Source of the DNA: Pseudomonas sp. BP8
Lineage (GTDB): Bacteria > Pseudomonadota > Gammaproteobacteria > Pseudomonadales > Pseudomonadaceae
Reading direction: 5' to 3'
Assembly: GCF_017875955.1 (NCBI RefSeq)
Contig: NZ_JAGINK010000001.1
Location: forward strand, 3,378,501 to 3,442,500
Length of the DNA: 64,000 nt
The notes below the pieces were generated by a model. It had not been told where the DNA came from and did not search any database. It saw only the letters and a list, made by a program, of their open reading frames with translations. Below are positions 41,019-51,208 of the stretch, piece by piece. Position numbers and translations under genes: made by a program. Each line of letters opens with the position of its first letter. The stretch's first letter is position 1.

Positions 41019-42806
41019 GTGTCCTTCAACCACTACTATCAAAGCGAGCTTACCGCACTGCGCCAGTTAGGTCGCCGTTTTGCCGAGCGTAGCCCAGCCT
41101 TGGCACCCTTTCTGGGTCAGGCTGGGCGCGACCCTGATGTTGAGCGTTTACTCGAAGGCTTTGCATTTCTGACGGGGCGCTTGCGACAGAAACTTGATGA
41201 CGAACTGCCGGAGCTGAGCCATTCGCTCATGCACCTGCTGTGGCCGAACTATATGCGGCCGTTACCAGCGTTCAGCATGTTGCAGTTCGATCCGCTGAAA
41301 CAGTCCGGCGCAGCCTTGCGTGTAGAGCGCGATACGCCGGTGGAGAGCTTGCCCGTCGATGGGGTGCGCTGCCGCTTTAGAACATGCTACCCAACCGAAG
41401 TCCTGCCGTTGGACCTGACGTCGCTAAGCTACTCGTTAAAGGGCGACGGCGCGCTACTGAGCCTGCGCCTGACAATGGGCTGCGATGGTCATCTCGGCGA
41501 ACTGAACCTGAGCCGCCTGCGTCTTCACCTGGCAGGCGAGCGCTACATCAGCCAGATGCTCTACCTGAGCTTGCTGCGTAACCTTGAAGGCATTGAACTG
41601 GTGCCGTTGGACGCGGACGGCAAGCCGCTGCTCGAGGCCAGTGGCAGCGTCATGACGTTCAAGATGCCGGGCAACAGCGTGCAGCCGGTAGGTTTTGCCG
41701 AAGAAGAGGCGCTAATCCCGTACCCGTTGAATACCTTTCGCGGATACCGCTACCTGCAGGAGTACTTCGCCTTCCAGGACAAGTTCTTGTTCGTTGACCT
41801 CAGTGGGCTGGACCGAATCCAGTCGCTGGCAGCGGATACCCTCACACAGGTGCGCGGCCTGGAACTGCGCTTCGACATCCGCAAGAGCGGCATCCAGCGC
41901 CTGCGGCCGACCGTCGATAACGTAAAGCTGTATTGCACTCCGATCGTCAATCTGTTCAAGCACGATGCGTTGCCTATCAGGCTCGACGGCAAACAAGACG
42001 AATACATGCTGCTGCCGACCACGTTTGCGCCAGAACACTGCGGGGTATTTTCCGTGGAGAGCGTGACTGGCTGGGCGCCAGGCGGGCTGGGTTATCAGAA
42101 GTACGTACCTTTCGAGTCTTTCGAGCACGACCCCAGTTTTGATGTCCCGGTGAGACATGCCCACTACAGCATTCGCCAGCGCGCCTCGTTGATGCATGAC
42201 GGCCTCGACACTTACCTGAGCTTCGGCACTCGTCACAGCGAATTCTCTGAAACCCTCTCCATCGAGCTGGTGTGTACCAACCAGAATCTGCCTCGTCGGC
42301 TCAATCTGGGTGACATCAAGCTGCCCTGCGAGCAAACCCCGGAATTTCTCAGCTTCCGCAATATCACTGCAGTGACTCCAAGTTACGCGCCACCGTTGAA
42401 TCGTGACTTCCTGTGGAAGCTGATCAGCAACATGTCGCTGAACTACCTGTCGCTGGCCAACCTCGATGCGCTCAAGGTGATTCTCGCAACCTACGACTTA
42501 CCGCGTTATTACGACCAGCACCTGGAGAAAGTCAGCAGAAGTCTGCTCGGCGGGCTGAAGTCGATTCGCCACGAGCATGTCGACCGGCTGCATCGGGGTT
42601 TGCCGCTCCGCGGCTTGCTGACCGAGTTGACCATCGATCCGCAAGGGTACATCGGCGAAGGCGATCTGTTTGTCTTCGCCTCGGTACTCAATGAGTTTTT
42701 TGCGCTCTACGCCAGCCTCAACTCGTACCACGAGCTACGGGTAAAAAGTACACAAGGAGAGGTGTATCAATGGACACCCCGCATGGGACTACAGCCCCTG
42801 CTTTAA
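41019..42806 (+). CDS. tssF: T6SS baseplate protein TssF
   Basis: 595 residues from GTG 41019, selected because AGGA lies 7 bases upstream and the protein then begins SFNHYYQSELTALRQLGRRF, as TssF proteins do; an upstream in-frame extension overlaps tssE and is not conserved-looking. FAERSPALAPFLGQ and LLWPNYMRPLPAFSMLQFDP are family marks. It overlaps tssG by 37 bp. Confidence 0.95.
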   Translation: MSFNHYYQSELTALRQLGRRFAERSPALAPFLGQAGRDPDVERLLEGFAFLTGRLRQKLDDELPELSHSLMHLLWPNYMRPLPAFSMLQFDPLKQSGAALRVERDTPVESLPVDGVRCRFRTCYPTEVLPLDLTSLSYSLKGDGALLSLRLTMGCDGHLGELNLSRLRLHLAGERYISQMLYLSLLRNLEGIELVPLDADGKPLLEASGSVMTFKMPGNSVQPVGFAEEEALIPYPLNTFRGYRYLQEYFAFQDKFLFVDLSGLDRIQSLAADTLTQVRGLELRFDIRKSGIQRLRPTVDNVKLYCTPIVNLFKHDALPIRLDGKQDEYMLLPTTFAPEHCGVFSVESVTGWAPGGLGYQKYVPFESFEHDPSFDVPVRHAHYSIRQRASLMHDGLDTYLSFGTRHSEFSETLSIELVCTNQNLPRRLNLGDIKLPCEQTPEFLSFRNITAVTPSYAPPLNRDFLWKLISNMSLNYLSLANLDALKVILATYDLPRYYDQHLEKVSRSLLGGLKSIRHEHVDRLHRGLPLRGLLTELTIDPQGYIGEGDLFVFASVLNEFFALYASLNSYHELRVKSTQGEVYQWTPRMGLQPLL

Positions 42807-43777
42807 GCGGGCTGACCCGAGTGATTCGTGAATACTCGCTCTTTCAGTCGGTGCTGCTGGTGATCGAGCAACTGCGCGCTTTTCATCCGCGCTTGAGTGA
42901 AGAAGAGCTCTTCGAGCAGTTGGAGTTTCAGGCCAACCCGAGCTTGGGGTTCCCCTGCAGCGATGTCGATCGGGTGGAGTTTTTTCAAGAGCACGGACAG
43001 ATGCGTGCACGCCTGCGCTTCAATCTGATCGGGCTGTTTGGCTCCGGCTCGCCGCTGCCGGCGTTTTACGGTGAGCAAGCACTGGGCGACAGCGAAGAGG
43101 GTAACCCGACCCGCGCTTTCCTCGACCTGTTCCATCATCGACTGCAGCGGCTGATGTTGCCGATCTGGCGCAAGTATCGCTACCACGCGAGCTTTACCAG
43201 TGGTGCGCTCGATCCGTTCTCGGCGCAGCTGTTCGCCTTGATCGGCCTTGGTGGCGAAGAGATTCGGCAAGCGAAGGAGCTGAACTGGAAACGCCTGCTG
43301 CCCTACCTGGGCTTGCTCAGCCTGCGCGCCCACTCCGCTGCATTGATCGAGGCCGTGCTGCGGTATTACTTCAAACATGCCGAATTGGTGATTGAGCAGT
43401 GCCTCGAGCGCCGCGTGGAGATTCTCGCAGATCAACGTAACCACCTGGGCCGAGCCAACAGTCAGTTGGCTGAAAACCTGGTGCTCGGTGAGCAGGTTCG
43501 CGATCGCAGCGGCAAGTTCCGCATCCATATCCGCCAACTGGACTGGCAACGCTTTCACGAGTTCCTGCCGATCGGTTTTGGCTACCAGCCACTGTGCGCA
43601 CTGGTGCGATTCACCCTGCGCGACCCGCTGGACTACGACATTCGCTTGGTGTTGCGCCAGGAACAAATACGCGAACTGTGCATTGGTGACCAGAACGCTT
43701 GCCGCCTGGGGTGGACCAGTTGGCTCGGCCCCGAGCATGCCGACGGTGTAGTGATTCTGGGCAGCAAAATTCATTAA
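42770..43777 (+). CDS. tssG: T6SS baseplate protein TssG
   Basis: 335 residues, with FQSVLLVIEQLRAFHPRL near the start and NLIGLFGSGSPLPAFYGEQA in the first third, both typical of TssG. It completes the TssE-F-G wedge. The tssH gene follows after 12 bp. Confidence 0.95.
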   Translation: MDTPHGTTAPALSGLTRVIREYSLFQSVLLVIEQLRAFHPRLSEEELFEQLEFQANPSLGFPCSDVDRVEFFQEHGQMRARLRFNLIGLFGSGSPLPAFYGEQALGDSEEGNPTRAFLDLFHHRLQRLMLPIWRKYRYHASFTSGALDPFSAQLFALIGLGGEEIRQAKELNWKRLLPYLGLLSLRAHSAALIEAVLRYYFKHAELVIEQCLERRVEILADQRNHLGRANSQLAENLVLGEQVRDRSGKFRIHIRQLDWQRFHEFLPIGFGYQPLCALVRFTLRDPLDYDIRLVLRQEQIRELCIGDQNACRLGWTSWLGPEHADGVVILGSKIH

Positions 43778-43789
43778 GGACAGACGTTC

Positions 43790-46390
43790 ATGATCAATGT
43801 AGACCTGCAGCAACTTATCCAGGCGTTGGACGCCGAAACGCGCCGTGACCTGGAAAGCTCCGCCGAACGTTGCGTTGTCCGACGTGGCAGCAAGATCCTG
43901 GTCGAGGACCTGCTGCTGGGGCTGCTGGAGCGCCCGCAGGGGCTGATCGTCCGTGCATTGCAGGACGCTGAAGTGGATGCCGGCGAGCTGCGTGCAGTAC
44001 TGCAGTCGCCAATAGAGCACAGCGCAACCCGCAATCCGGTCTTTGCCCCGGAGTTGATACAGTGGTTGCAGGATGCCTTGTTGGTGGCCAATCTGGAACT
44101 TGGCCAGACCCGGGTCGACCAAGCCGCGCTGATGCTCGCGCTGCTGTGCAACCCGATGCGCTATGCCGGAACTCGCTACCAGGCCCTGTTGGCCCGATTG
44201 AATATCGATCGCCTGAAGAGTTTTGCCCTCGCGCAGAAATCCGAACTGGCAGGTGACACACCGACGACAGTCACTGAATCATTGTTGCAGCGCTTTACCC
44301 ATAACCTGACCCAGCAGGCACGCGAGGGCAAGCTTGACCCTGTGTTGTGCCGTGATGGGGCAATACGCCAGATGGTCGATATTCTCTCGCGTCGGCGCAA
44401 GAACAATCCGATCGTGGTCGGCGAGGCCGGCGTTGGCAAAACCGCCGTGGTTGAAGGCCTGGCCTCGCGCATTGTCGCCGCAGAGGTGCCGCAGGCACTC
44501 ATCGGTGTCGAGCTGCTGTCGCTGGACATGGGCTTGTTACAGGCCGGTGCAAGCGTAAAAGGCGAGTTCGAGCGTCGTCTCAAGTGCTTGATCGATGAGG
44601 TCAAGGCATCGCCGAAACCGATCATATTGTTCATCGACGAAGCACACACGCTGATCGGTGCCGGTGGCAACGCGGGTGGCTACGACGCCGCAAACTTGCT
44701 CAAGCCGGCACTTGCCCGTGGCGAGCTGCGCACCATTGCCGCCACCACCTGGGCTGAATACAAGAAGTATTTCGAGAAAGACCCGGCCCTGGCCAGGCGC
44801 TTCCAGCCGGTACAGCTGCATGAGCCGACCGTTAGCGAGGCGCTGACCATCCTGCGCGGTCTGGCTCATGTCTACGAAAAAAGTCATGGCGTCTACCTGC
44901 GCGACGACGCGGTGGTGGCTGCCGCCGAGCTGTCCGCTCGCTACCTGACCGGGCGCCAGTTGCCGGACAAGGCCGTCGATGTGCTCGACACCGCGTGCGC
45001 CCGTGTGCGAATCAGCCTGGCGGCGCCACCGCTGCGCCTGGAGCGCTTGCGTGGCGAGCTGGCTGAAGACGCTCGTCAGCGGCAAGCGTTACGCCGCGAT
45101 GGCGATGCCGGCTTGGCGATCGATCAAAACACCCTGGACGAGTTGGATGCCCGTCTAGCCAAGGCTGAGACCGAGCAGCAAGTGCTTGAAGGCCAATGGG
45201 CCAAGCAGCGTGCCTTGGCCGAACGCCTGCTCGCCTTGCGTCAACAACGGGCCACGGTTCGTGATGCTGGTCATCCGCTTGGCGATGAGCCAGAGGTAGA
45301 GACTGTCGAGGCACTGGATGCGGCACTCAGCGAAACCCAGAGCGCACTCAGTGAAGCCCAGCAGCTTGAGCGTCTGGTCAGCTTTGAAGTCTGCCCGCGG
45401 CTGGTCGCGGAAGTGATCAGTGCCTGGACCGGGGTCCCTATTGCACAACTGGCCCGCGAGCACAACGCCAAGCTGGCAAGCTTCACCACAGAGCTGCGCG
45501 CGCGTATTCGCGGCCAGGAACAGGCGGTGCTGGCATTGGACCGTTCGATGCGTGCCAGCGCGGCTGGTCTGAACAATCCGGATGCCCCGGTTGGAGTATT
45601 CCTGCTGGTCGGCCCCAGTGGGGTCGGCAAGACCGAAACTGCCCTGGCATTGGCTGACCTGCTGTATGGCGGTGATCGCTTCATCACCACCATCAATATG
45701 TCCGAGTTTCAAGAGAAGCACAGCGTGTCTCGCTTGATCGGCGCGCCGCCAGGCTACGTCGGTTATGGCGAGGGAGGCATGCTCACCGAGGCGGTGCGGC
45801 AGAAGCCGTATTCGGTGGTGCTGCTCGATGAGGTCGAGAAAGCCGACCCGGATGTGCTCAACCTGTTCTATCAGATCTTCGACAAAGGCGTGGTCAATGA
45901 CGGGGAAGGGCGGCAGATCGATTTTCGAAATACCCTGATTCTGATGACCTCAAACCTGGCCAGTGACTGCATCGCCGGGCTATGCGCGAACGACGCACGG
46001 CCAAGTGCCGAAATGCTTGAAGCGGCCATCCGCCCACGACTCAGCCAACACTTCAAGCCGGCACTGCTGGCGCGCATGCGCGTAGTGCCTTACTACCCGG
46101 TGGGCGGCCCGGTACTGCGCGAGCTTATCGAGCTCAAACTGGATCGTTTGGCAGCGCGCCTGAATCGTCGTCAATTGGCTTTCAGCTACTGCCAGACCCT
46201 CGTCGATGATCTGGCCGCGCGCTGCACTCAAAGCGAAGGCGGTGCACGCCTGATCGACCACTTGATTGAGCTGCACGTATTACCGCGAGTGGCGGACCGC
46301 CTGCTGGATGCCATGGCATGCGGCGACAACCTCACGCAGGTACATGCAACGCTCGACAGCGGCGGCGGCGTGACCTGCGAGTTCGCCTGA
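43790..46390 (+). CDS. tssH: T6SS sheath-recycling AAA+ ATPase TssH (ClpV)
   Basis: 866 residues, a class B Clp ATPase. The N-domain has the ClpV-type region for binding contracted sheath. The first ATPase has GEAGVGKTAVVEGLA and IILFIDEAHTLIGAGG; the middle coiled coil is at about 400-530; the second ATPase has GPSGVGKTETALALADLLYG. It disassembles contracted TssBC sheath. The regulator gene begins 10 bp after its stop. Confidence 0.97.
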   Translation: MINVDLQQLIQALDAETRRDLESSAERCVVRRGSKILVEDLLLGLLERPQGLIVRALQDAEVDAGELRAVLQSPIEHSATRNPVFAPELIQWLQDALLVANLELGQTRVDQAALMLALLCNPMRYAGTRYQALLARLNIDRLKSFALAQKSELAGDTPTTVTESLLQRFTHNLTQQAREGKLDPVLCRDGAIRQMVDILSRRRKNNPIVVGEAGVGKTAVVEGLASRIVAAEVPQALIGVELLSLDMGLLQAGASVKGEFERRLKCLIDEVKASPKPIILFIDEAHTLIGAGGNAGGYDAANLLKPALARGELRTIAATTWAEYKKYFEKDPALARRFQPVQLHEPTVSEALTILRGLAHVYEKSHGVYLRDDAVVAAAELSARYLTGRQLPDKAVDVLDTACARVRISLAAPPLRLERLRGELAEDARQRQALRRDGDAGLAIDQNTLDELDARLAKAETEQQVLEGQWAKQRALAERLLALRQQRATVRDAGHPLGDEPEVETVEALDAALSETQSALSEAQQLERLVSFEVCPRLVAEVISAWTGVPIAQLAREHNAKLASFTTELRARIRGQEQAVLALDRSMRASAAGLNNPDAPVGVFLLVGPSGVGKTETALALADLLYGGDRFITTINMSEFQEKHSVSRLIGAPPGYVGYGEGGMLTEAVRQKPYSVVLLDEVEKADPDVLNLFYQIFDKGVVNDGEGRQIDFRNTLILMTSNLASDCIAGLCANDARPSAEMLEAAIRPRLSQHFKPALLARMRVVPYYPVGGPVLRELIELKLDRLAARLNRRQLAFSYCQTLVDDLAARCTQSEGGARLIDHLIELHVLPRVADRLLDAMACGDNLTQVHATLDSGGGVTCEFA

Positions 46391-46400
46391 GGTGGCTGTC

Positions 46401-47918
46401 ATGTTCACGGATATACCGCAACCCCTGAGTTACGCCGAGGCGTTACTGACGCAGTTTGCCAGCCTCTCCCGGGCGGCCGATAGCGACACGCTGCTGGGCG
46501 ACTTCGTGTGCGCGGTGGCCGCGCTCAGTAGCTGCGAGCTGAGCCAACTGTACCTGCTGGATGCCACCCATACACGGCTGGGGCTGAGCGCAGAGTGCCT
46601 GGGCGGTGTGTTGCAGCCACGGGAAGCGGCGAGCCTGCCGGCGGACTATAACGGCGAGCAACTGCTGCAGTTTGTCCTGTGTCAGAACCGCGTGGTCAGC
46701 TTGGCCAGTCTGAACGAAAGCCTGTACGAGACCAGCTTTCTGTCAAGTCGGGGCACGCCGTGGCGGTCGTTGTTATGCGTGCCGTTGATCAACGCTCAAA
46801 AGGTCGTCGCCGGGTTGTTGCTATGCGCTAGCCACGACCCAGTCGACTTACAGGGCTTTGCCGGTTCCATGGGGCAATTGGGCGCGTTCGTGCTCGGACA
46901 AGTGCACTTACTGCAACGTCTGCGCCGCCCTGCGGCTGAGGTAGCTGTTGTAGCCAAAACGCCGATCGTAGCCAGCGGTTACGGGTTGATCGGTACCAGC
47001 ACTGCCATGCGTCAGACCTACCGACTGATCAGCAAGGTCCTGCACAGCCCCTATACCGTATTACTCCTTGGCGAGACCGGCACCGGTAAGGAAGTCGTCG
47101 CGCGTGCCATTCATGACTACGGTCCACGCCGCTCACAGGCATTCATCGTGCAGAACTGCGCGTCGTTGCCAGAGAACCTGCTCGAAAGTGAGCTGTTCGG
47201 CTACTGCAAGGGCGCCTTCACGGGGGCTGAGCGCGACCGCCTGGGACTGTTTGATGCGGCACATGGTGGAACCCTGATGCTGGACGAGATCGGCGACATG
47301 CCGTTACCCCTCCAGGCCAAGATGCTGCGTGTACTGCAGGAGGGCGAGATCCGTCCGTTGGGCTGCAACGAAACGCACAAGATCGACGTGCGCATCATCG
47401 CCGCGACTCACCGCGACCTGGCTGTACTGGTCAGTCAAGGGTTGTTCCGCGAAGACCTGTACTACCGCCTGGCGCAGTTTCCTATCGAGCTGCCGGCGTT
47501 GCGCCAGCGCGATGGCGACATCCTCACGCTGGCCCGGCACTTTGCCCAGAAGGCCTGTGCCTTCCTTCAGCGCGACCCTGTGAGCTGGTCGCACGCAGCC
47601 CTCAATCACCTGCAGGGCTACACCTTCCCGGGCAACGTACGTGAGCTCAAGGGGGTGGTGGAGCGCGCCGTGTTGTTGTGTGAAGACGGCGAGCTGCTCC
47701 CCGAGCATTTTGCCTTGGACCCAGAAGGCCTGTCGTCAGAGCCTGAACTGAACCTGCGCGAGCGTTTGGAAAAAGTCGAACGTCGACTGTTGCTCGACTG
47801 CCTGCGCAGGCACGACGGTAACCAGACCCTGGCTGCCCGCGAGCTGGGCTTGCCGCGACGTACGCTTCTGTACCGAATAGGCCGGCTGAACATCAATCCT
47901 GGCGGTTTGCAGGGGTAG
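46401..47918 (+). CDS. sigma54-dependent activator of the T6SS (VasH/Sfa2-like)
   Basis: 505 residues from ATG 46401 (TGAGG 8 bases upstream). The N-terminal GAF-like domain (about 10-170) is followed by an AAA+ domain with GETGTGKEVVARAIH, canonical loop CKGAFTGAERDR and a Fis HTH (LAARELGLPRRTLLYRIGRL). The position between clpV and the small lipoprotein/fha genes equals that of sfa2 in the P. aeruginosa H2 cluster. It probably activates hcp/vgrG-type promoters elsewhere. No clear -24/-12 site was seen upstream of vgrG or tssA here. Confidence 0.93.
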   Translation: MFTDIPQPLSYAEALLTQFASLSRAADSDTLLGDFVCAVAALSSCELSQLYLLDATHTRLGLSAECLGGVLQPREAASLPADYNGEQLLQFVLCQNRVVSLASLNESLYETSFLSSRGTPWRSLLCVPLINAQKVVAGLLLCASHDPVDLQGFAGSMGQLGAFVLGQVHLLQRLRRPAAEVAVVAKTPIVASGYGLIGTSTAMRQTYRLISKVLHSPYTVLLLGETGTGKEVVARAIHDYGPRRSQAFIVQNCASLPENLLESELFGYCKGAFTGAERDRLGLFDAAHGGTLMLDEIGDMPLPLQAKMLRVLQEGEIRPLGCNETHKIDVRIIAATHRDLAVLVSQGLFREDLYYRLAQFPIELPALRQRDGDILTLARHFAQKACAFLQRDPVSWSHAALNHLQGYTFPGNVRELKGVVERAVLLCEDGELLPEHFALDPEGLSSEPELNLRERLEKVERRLLLDCLRRHDGNQTLAARELGLPRRTLLYRIGRLNINPGGLQG

Positions 47919-48014
47919 CGTGAGATGCCCGGTCCAAGCGTTTTTTCGCGCCTGTCGTGGCGCCCTCCAGAACGGTCGGCGCGTTGTGTATTCCCCTTGC
48001 ATGGAGACCTTTTG

Positions 48015-48155
48015 ATGCCTGTACGTCACTGCCTAGCCGTCCTGCTGTCGCTTGTTGTGCTCAGTGGCCTGAGCGGTTGTAGCGGCAATTACAAATTCAA
48101 TGACAACACCTATCGCCCACTGGGTGATCCGCAGGCGTTGAATCGCGGCAAGTGA
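48015..48155 (+). CDS. small T6SS-associated lipoprotein (orfX-like)
   Basis: 46 residues. Signal peptide with lipobox LSGC (VVLSGLSGC), then a short mature chain SGNYKFNDNTYRPLGDPQAL. GGAGA lies 7 bases before the ATG. It sits between the sigma54 activator and fha, where the HSI-II locus of P. aeruginosa has a small orfX. Function unknown. Confidence 0.8.
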   Translation: MPVRHCLAVLLSLVVLSGLSGCSGNYKFNDNTYRPLGDPQALNRGK

Positions 48156-48172
48156 CCGCAAGGAGCATCATC

Positions 48173-49363
48173 ATGGAACTGCTTTTCGAAATGCTCGACA
48201 CCGGGCAATGCCTGCCATTGGCGTTGACCCGCAAGACTTTCACAGAGGCCGGTGGAATCATCGGCCGCGCAGAGCATTGCGACTGGGTGATTACTGACCG
48301 CAAACGTCATTTGTCCAGCCAGCACGCACTCATCAACTACCGCGACGGCGTGTTCTTCCTGACCGATACCAGCAGCAACGGTATCCACAAAGGCGACAGC
48401 GGCGACCGCTTGAGGAAGGGCGAAGCGCAGCGTATCGAGCACGGTAGCGTGTATGTACTGGGGGATTTCAAGATTCGCGCGAGCCTGTTGCGCACCCCGG
48501 CTCATATGGACGTCGAGGTAGGTCGTCCGCAGGCTGCCGGCAGCACTATTCCGGATGATGCGTTTCTTGCGCTTGACCCGCTCTGCGCTCTGGATCAGCA
48601 AGAGCGCGTGTGCTCGCCCCTCGACGAGCTGACGGCGCTCGATGCTGCACAACAGGCGCCACATCAACGCGCGGACTATGCGCGCATTGACATGGAAAAC
48701 CTGCTGGTACCGGAACTGGTGGCGCAGCCCGAGGCCTCGGCGCCGGTAGCGCCATTGCTCCAAGACCCCAACGAAGGCTTCTGGGAGCGTTTTGGGGCGG
48801 CGCTGGGGGTCGATTGCGATGGCCTTGATAGCCATGGTCGCGAGGGCCTGGCAATCCATGCCGCCCATTTGCTTAGCCAGTGCATCGGTGGCCTGCAACA
48901 GAGCCTGCGTACGCGCAACGAGCTGAAAAACGAACTGCGTCTGGCCCTGACAACCGTTCAGGGCTGCAGTAACAACCCACTCAAGTTAGCCATGGACACC
49001 GGTGAAGTGCTGGGCGTGATGCTGCGGGGCAGCAAGTCAGGGAAGTTGCCTGCTGAGCAGGCGATATCAGGCGCATTCCGTGATCTGCAAGCGCATCAGG
49101 TGGCACTTCTGGCCGCCAGCCGTACGGCAATGCGCAACGCCCTGGAGCATGTCTCGCCGGAGCAATTGACCCTGCGCTTCGAGCGCGACCACAAGCCGCT
49201 GCTGACCACTTCAGGCAGCCATTGGCGAGCGTACAAGCGCTACCACCGGGCACTGCGCCAGAACGATGACTGGAGCGAACGGCTGTTGGCCCGTGACTTC
49301 GCCCAGGCTTATGAAGAACAGATTCGGCTGATCGCCACTCTGCAAACCGGAGACCTAGGATGA
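48173..49363 (+). CDS. tagH: T6SS FHA-domain protein (Fha/TagH)
   Basis: 396 residues from ATG 48173 (AGGAG 7 bases upstream). N-terminal forkhead-associated domain: IIGRAEHCDWVI, LSSQHALI and TDTSSNGIH. The C-terminal TagH region ends LARDFAQAYEEQIR. FHA binds phosphothreonine, fitting the kinase/phosphatase pair encoded at the end of the cluster, which regulates assembly. tssJ overlaps its stop codon. Confidence 0.94.
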   Translation: MELLFEMLDTGQCLPLALTRKTFTEAGGIIGRAEHCDWVITDRKRHLSSQHALINYRDGVFFLTDTSSNGIHKGDSGDRLRKGEAQRIEHGSVYVLGDFKIRASLLRTPAHMDVEVGRPQAAGSTIPDDAFLALDPLCALDQQERVCSPLDELTALDAAQQAPHQRADYARIDMENLLVPELVAQPEASAPVAPLLQDPNEGFWERFGAALGVDCDGLDSHGREGLAIHAAHLLSQCIGGLQQSLRTRNELKNELRLALTTVQGCSNNPLKLAMDTGEVLGVMLRGSKSGKLPAEQAISGAFRDLQAHQVALLAASRTAMRNALEHVSPEQLTLRFERDHKPLLTTSGSHWRAYKRYHRALRQNDDWSERLLARDFAQAYEEQIRLIATLQTGDLG

Positions 49364-49875
49364 CAAACATGCCTCGTCGCTCGACCCTATTACTCAAGGC
49401 GCTGGTCGCATCGTTCGGTCTGGCACTGCTGACGGGTTGTTCGTCGCTGTCGCCTTACTCGAGCATGACCAAGCTGAACCTCAAGCTGAGTGCTGGTGAT
49501 CAGCTCAATCCCGACCTCAACGGTCGTCCTTCGCCGATAGTGGTGCGCCTGATCGAACTCAAGCATCCGGTGGCCTTCGACAATGCCGACTTCTTCAGCC
49601 TCTACGAGCGTGCCAAGGAGTCTCTGGCGCCCGATATGGTGGCCAGTGAAGAACTTGAACTGCGTCCGGGTGAATCTGTGGAACTCAGGCTCAGCGTCAA
49701 GCAAGGTAGCCGCTATGTCGGTGTCCTGGCGGCCTACCGCGACTTGGCGCAAACCCAGTGGCGCCATGTCATTCAGCTCAGCCCGCAGGCGCAGACCGAC
49801 GCCGATCTTACCTTGGACCAGGACGGCATTCGCCCGAGCAATGCACGGCTCGCCAGAACGGATGAGCCGTCATGA
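49360..49875 (+). CDS. tssJ: T6SS outer membrane lipoprotein TssJ
   Basis: 171 residues. Lipoprotein signal with lipobox LLTGC (Cys near residue 27). The mature domain shows the TssJ pattern LNPDLNGRPSPIVVRLIELK and LRPGESVELRLSV. It anchors the TssJLM membrane complex in the outer membrane. ATG 49360 overlaps the fha stop; a second ATG at 49369 is possible. tssK starts within its stop codon. Confidence 0.95.
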   Translation: MTNMPRRSTLLLKALVASFGLALLTGCSSLSPYSSMTKLNLKLSAGDQLNPDLNGRPSPIVVRLIELKHPVAFDNADFFSLYERAKESLAPDMVASEELELRPGESVELRLSVKQGSRYVGVLAAYRDLAQTQWRHVIQLSPQAQTDADLTLDQDGIRPSNARLARTDEPS

Positions 49876-51203
49876 ATGTGCATAAAGTCATTTGGCAGGA
49901 AGGCATGTTGCTGCGTCCGCAGCACTTCCAGCATAACGATCGCTACTACGACTACCAGATGAAAACCCGAACCCAGTTGCTGGGTGGCTACAGCTGGGGT
50001 TTTCTGACGCTGGATATTGATCTGCAGTTTCTCAACATGGGCAAACTGGTGATCAGCCGGGCATCCGGCATCCTGCCCGACGGCAGCCTGTTCGAGTTGG
50101 ATAGCAACGCCGAACCACTGGTCCTGGATGTGCCGCCGAACACAGGCAGTACCCCGGTCTACCTGGCTTTACCCCTGGTGACCGGTAACCATATCGAGTC
50201 GCGCCGGGCCGAGCAGCTCGACGTCCTGGCGCGCTACACGGTCTATGAGACAGAGGTGGCCGACTCCAATGCGGGGGATGATTCCAGTCGCCAGGTGTGC
50301 TGCGCGCGGCCGGATTTCCGTCTCCTGCTCGGCGAGCAGCGCAGCGATCAGGCCTTTATCAAGCTCAAACTCTGCGAAGTGCAGGACACCACGCCAGACG
50401 GGGTAATCAGCCTCGCTGCGGACTTCGTGCCGACCTTCGTTCATACCCATGCTTCGAGCTACCTGCTGTCCTGCTTGAAAGAAGTGATCAGCATGCTCAG
50501 CAACCGGGGTGACGCCATCGCGGAACGGATTCGCTCCAACGGCAAGATCGGCGGTGCCGAAGTCGGCGACTTCATGATGCTGCAGTTGATCAACCGCACA
50601 GAATTGCTCCTGCGGCACTACCTGAATATGGAGCAGGTGCATCCGGAACAGCTGTATCGCACGCTGTTGACCATGCTCGGCGATCTGGCGACGTTTGCCA
50701 GTGACAGTAAACGGCCACGCCTGGACAGCCGCTACCAGCACAGCGATCAGGGTGCGAGCTTTCGTACCCTGATGGATGCGATTCGCCAGGTGTTGTCGAT
50801 GGTGCTTGAACAGCACGCCATCGAGCTTGAGCTGCAACCGCGTCAGTACGGAATCAGCGTATCGCCGCTGCATGACCACAAACTGCTTGGCTCGGCCTCG
50901 TTTGTCCTGGCCGCCAGCGCCAATTGTGACTCTGAAGAGTTGCGTCACCGGCTACCCGCACATCTCAAGATTGGCCCAGTCGAGCGTATTCGCCAGCTGG
51001 TCAACTTGCACCTGCCGGGGATCAAGGTCAAACCGTTACCGGTGGCGCCACGCCAGATCGCCTTTCACGCCAACAAAACCTATTTCATCCTCGAACTCAG
51101 TTCCGATGACCTGGTGCAGCTGGAGCATTCCGGCGGCTTCGCTTTCCACGTATCGGGTGAATTCGCCGAGCTAGAACTGAAATTCTGGGCTATCAGGAAC
51201 TGA
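49872..51203 (+). CDS. tssK: T6SS baseplate-membrane complex connector TssK
   Basis: 443 residues: VIWQEGMLLRPQHFQHNDRY at the N-terminus is the TssK signature, and the C-terminal YFILELSSDDLVQLEHSGGF is the receptor-binding-like domain that contacts TssL and TssM. Full length. Confidence 0.97.
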   Translation: MNVHKVIWQEGMLLRPQHFQHNDRYYDYQMKTRTQLLGGYSWGFLTLDIDLQFLNMGKLVISRASGILPDGSLFELDSNAEPLVLDVPPNTGSTPVYLALPLVTGNHIESRRAEQLDVLARYTVYETEVADSNAGDDSSRQVCCARPDFRLLLGEQRSDQAFIKLKLCEVQDTTPDGVISLAADFVPTFVHTHASSYLLSCLKEVISMLSNRGDAIAERIRSNGKIGGAEVGDFMMLQLINRTELLLRHYLNMEQVHPEQLYRTLLTMLGDLATFASDSKRPRLDSRYQHSDQGASFRTLMDAIRQVLSMVLEQHAIELELQPRQYGISVSPLHDHKLLGSASFVLAASANCDSEELRHRLPAHLKIGPVERIRQLVNLHLPGIKVKPLPVAPRQIAFHANKTYFILELSSDDLVQLEHSGGFAFHVSGEFAELELKFWAIRN

Positions 51204-51208
51204 CCGAC

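Noticed and set aside
42803..44122. 439-residue minus-strand frame opposite tssG/tssH
   Set aside because: Antisense shadow; both tssG and tssH are clear on the plus strand.
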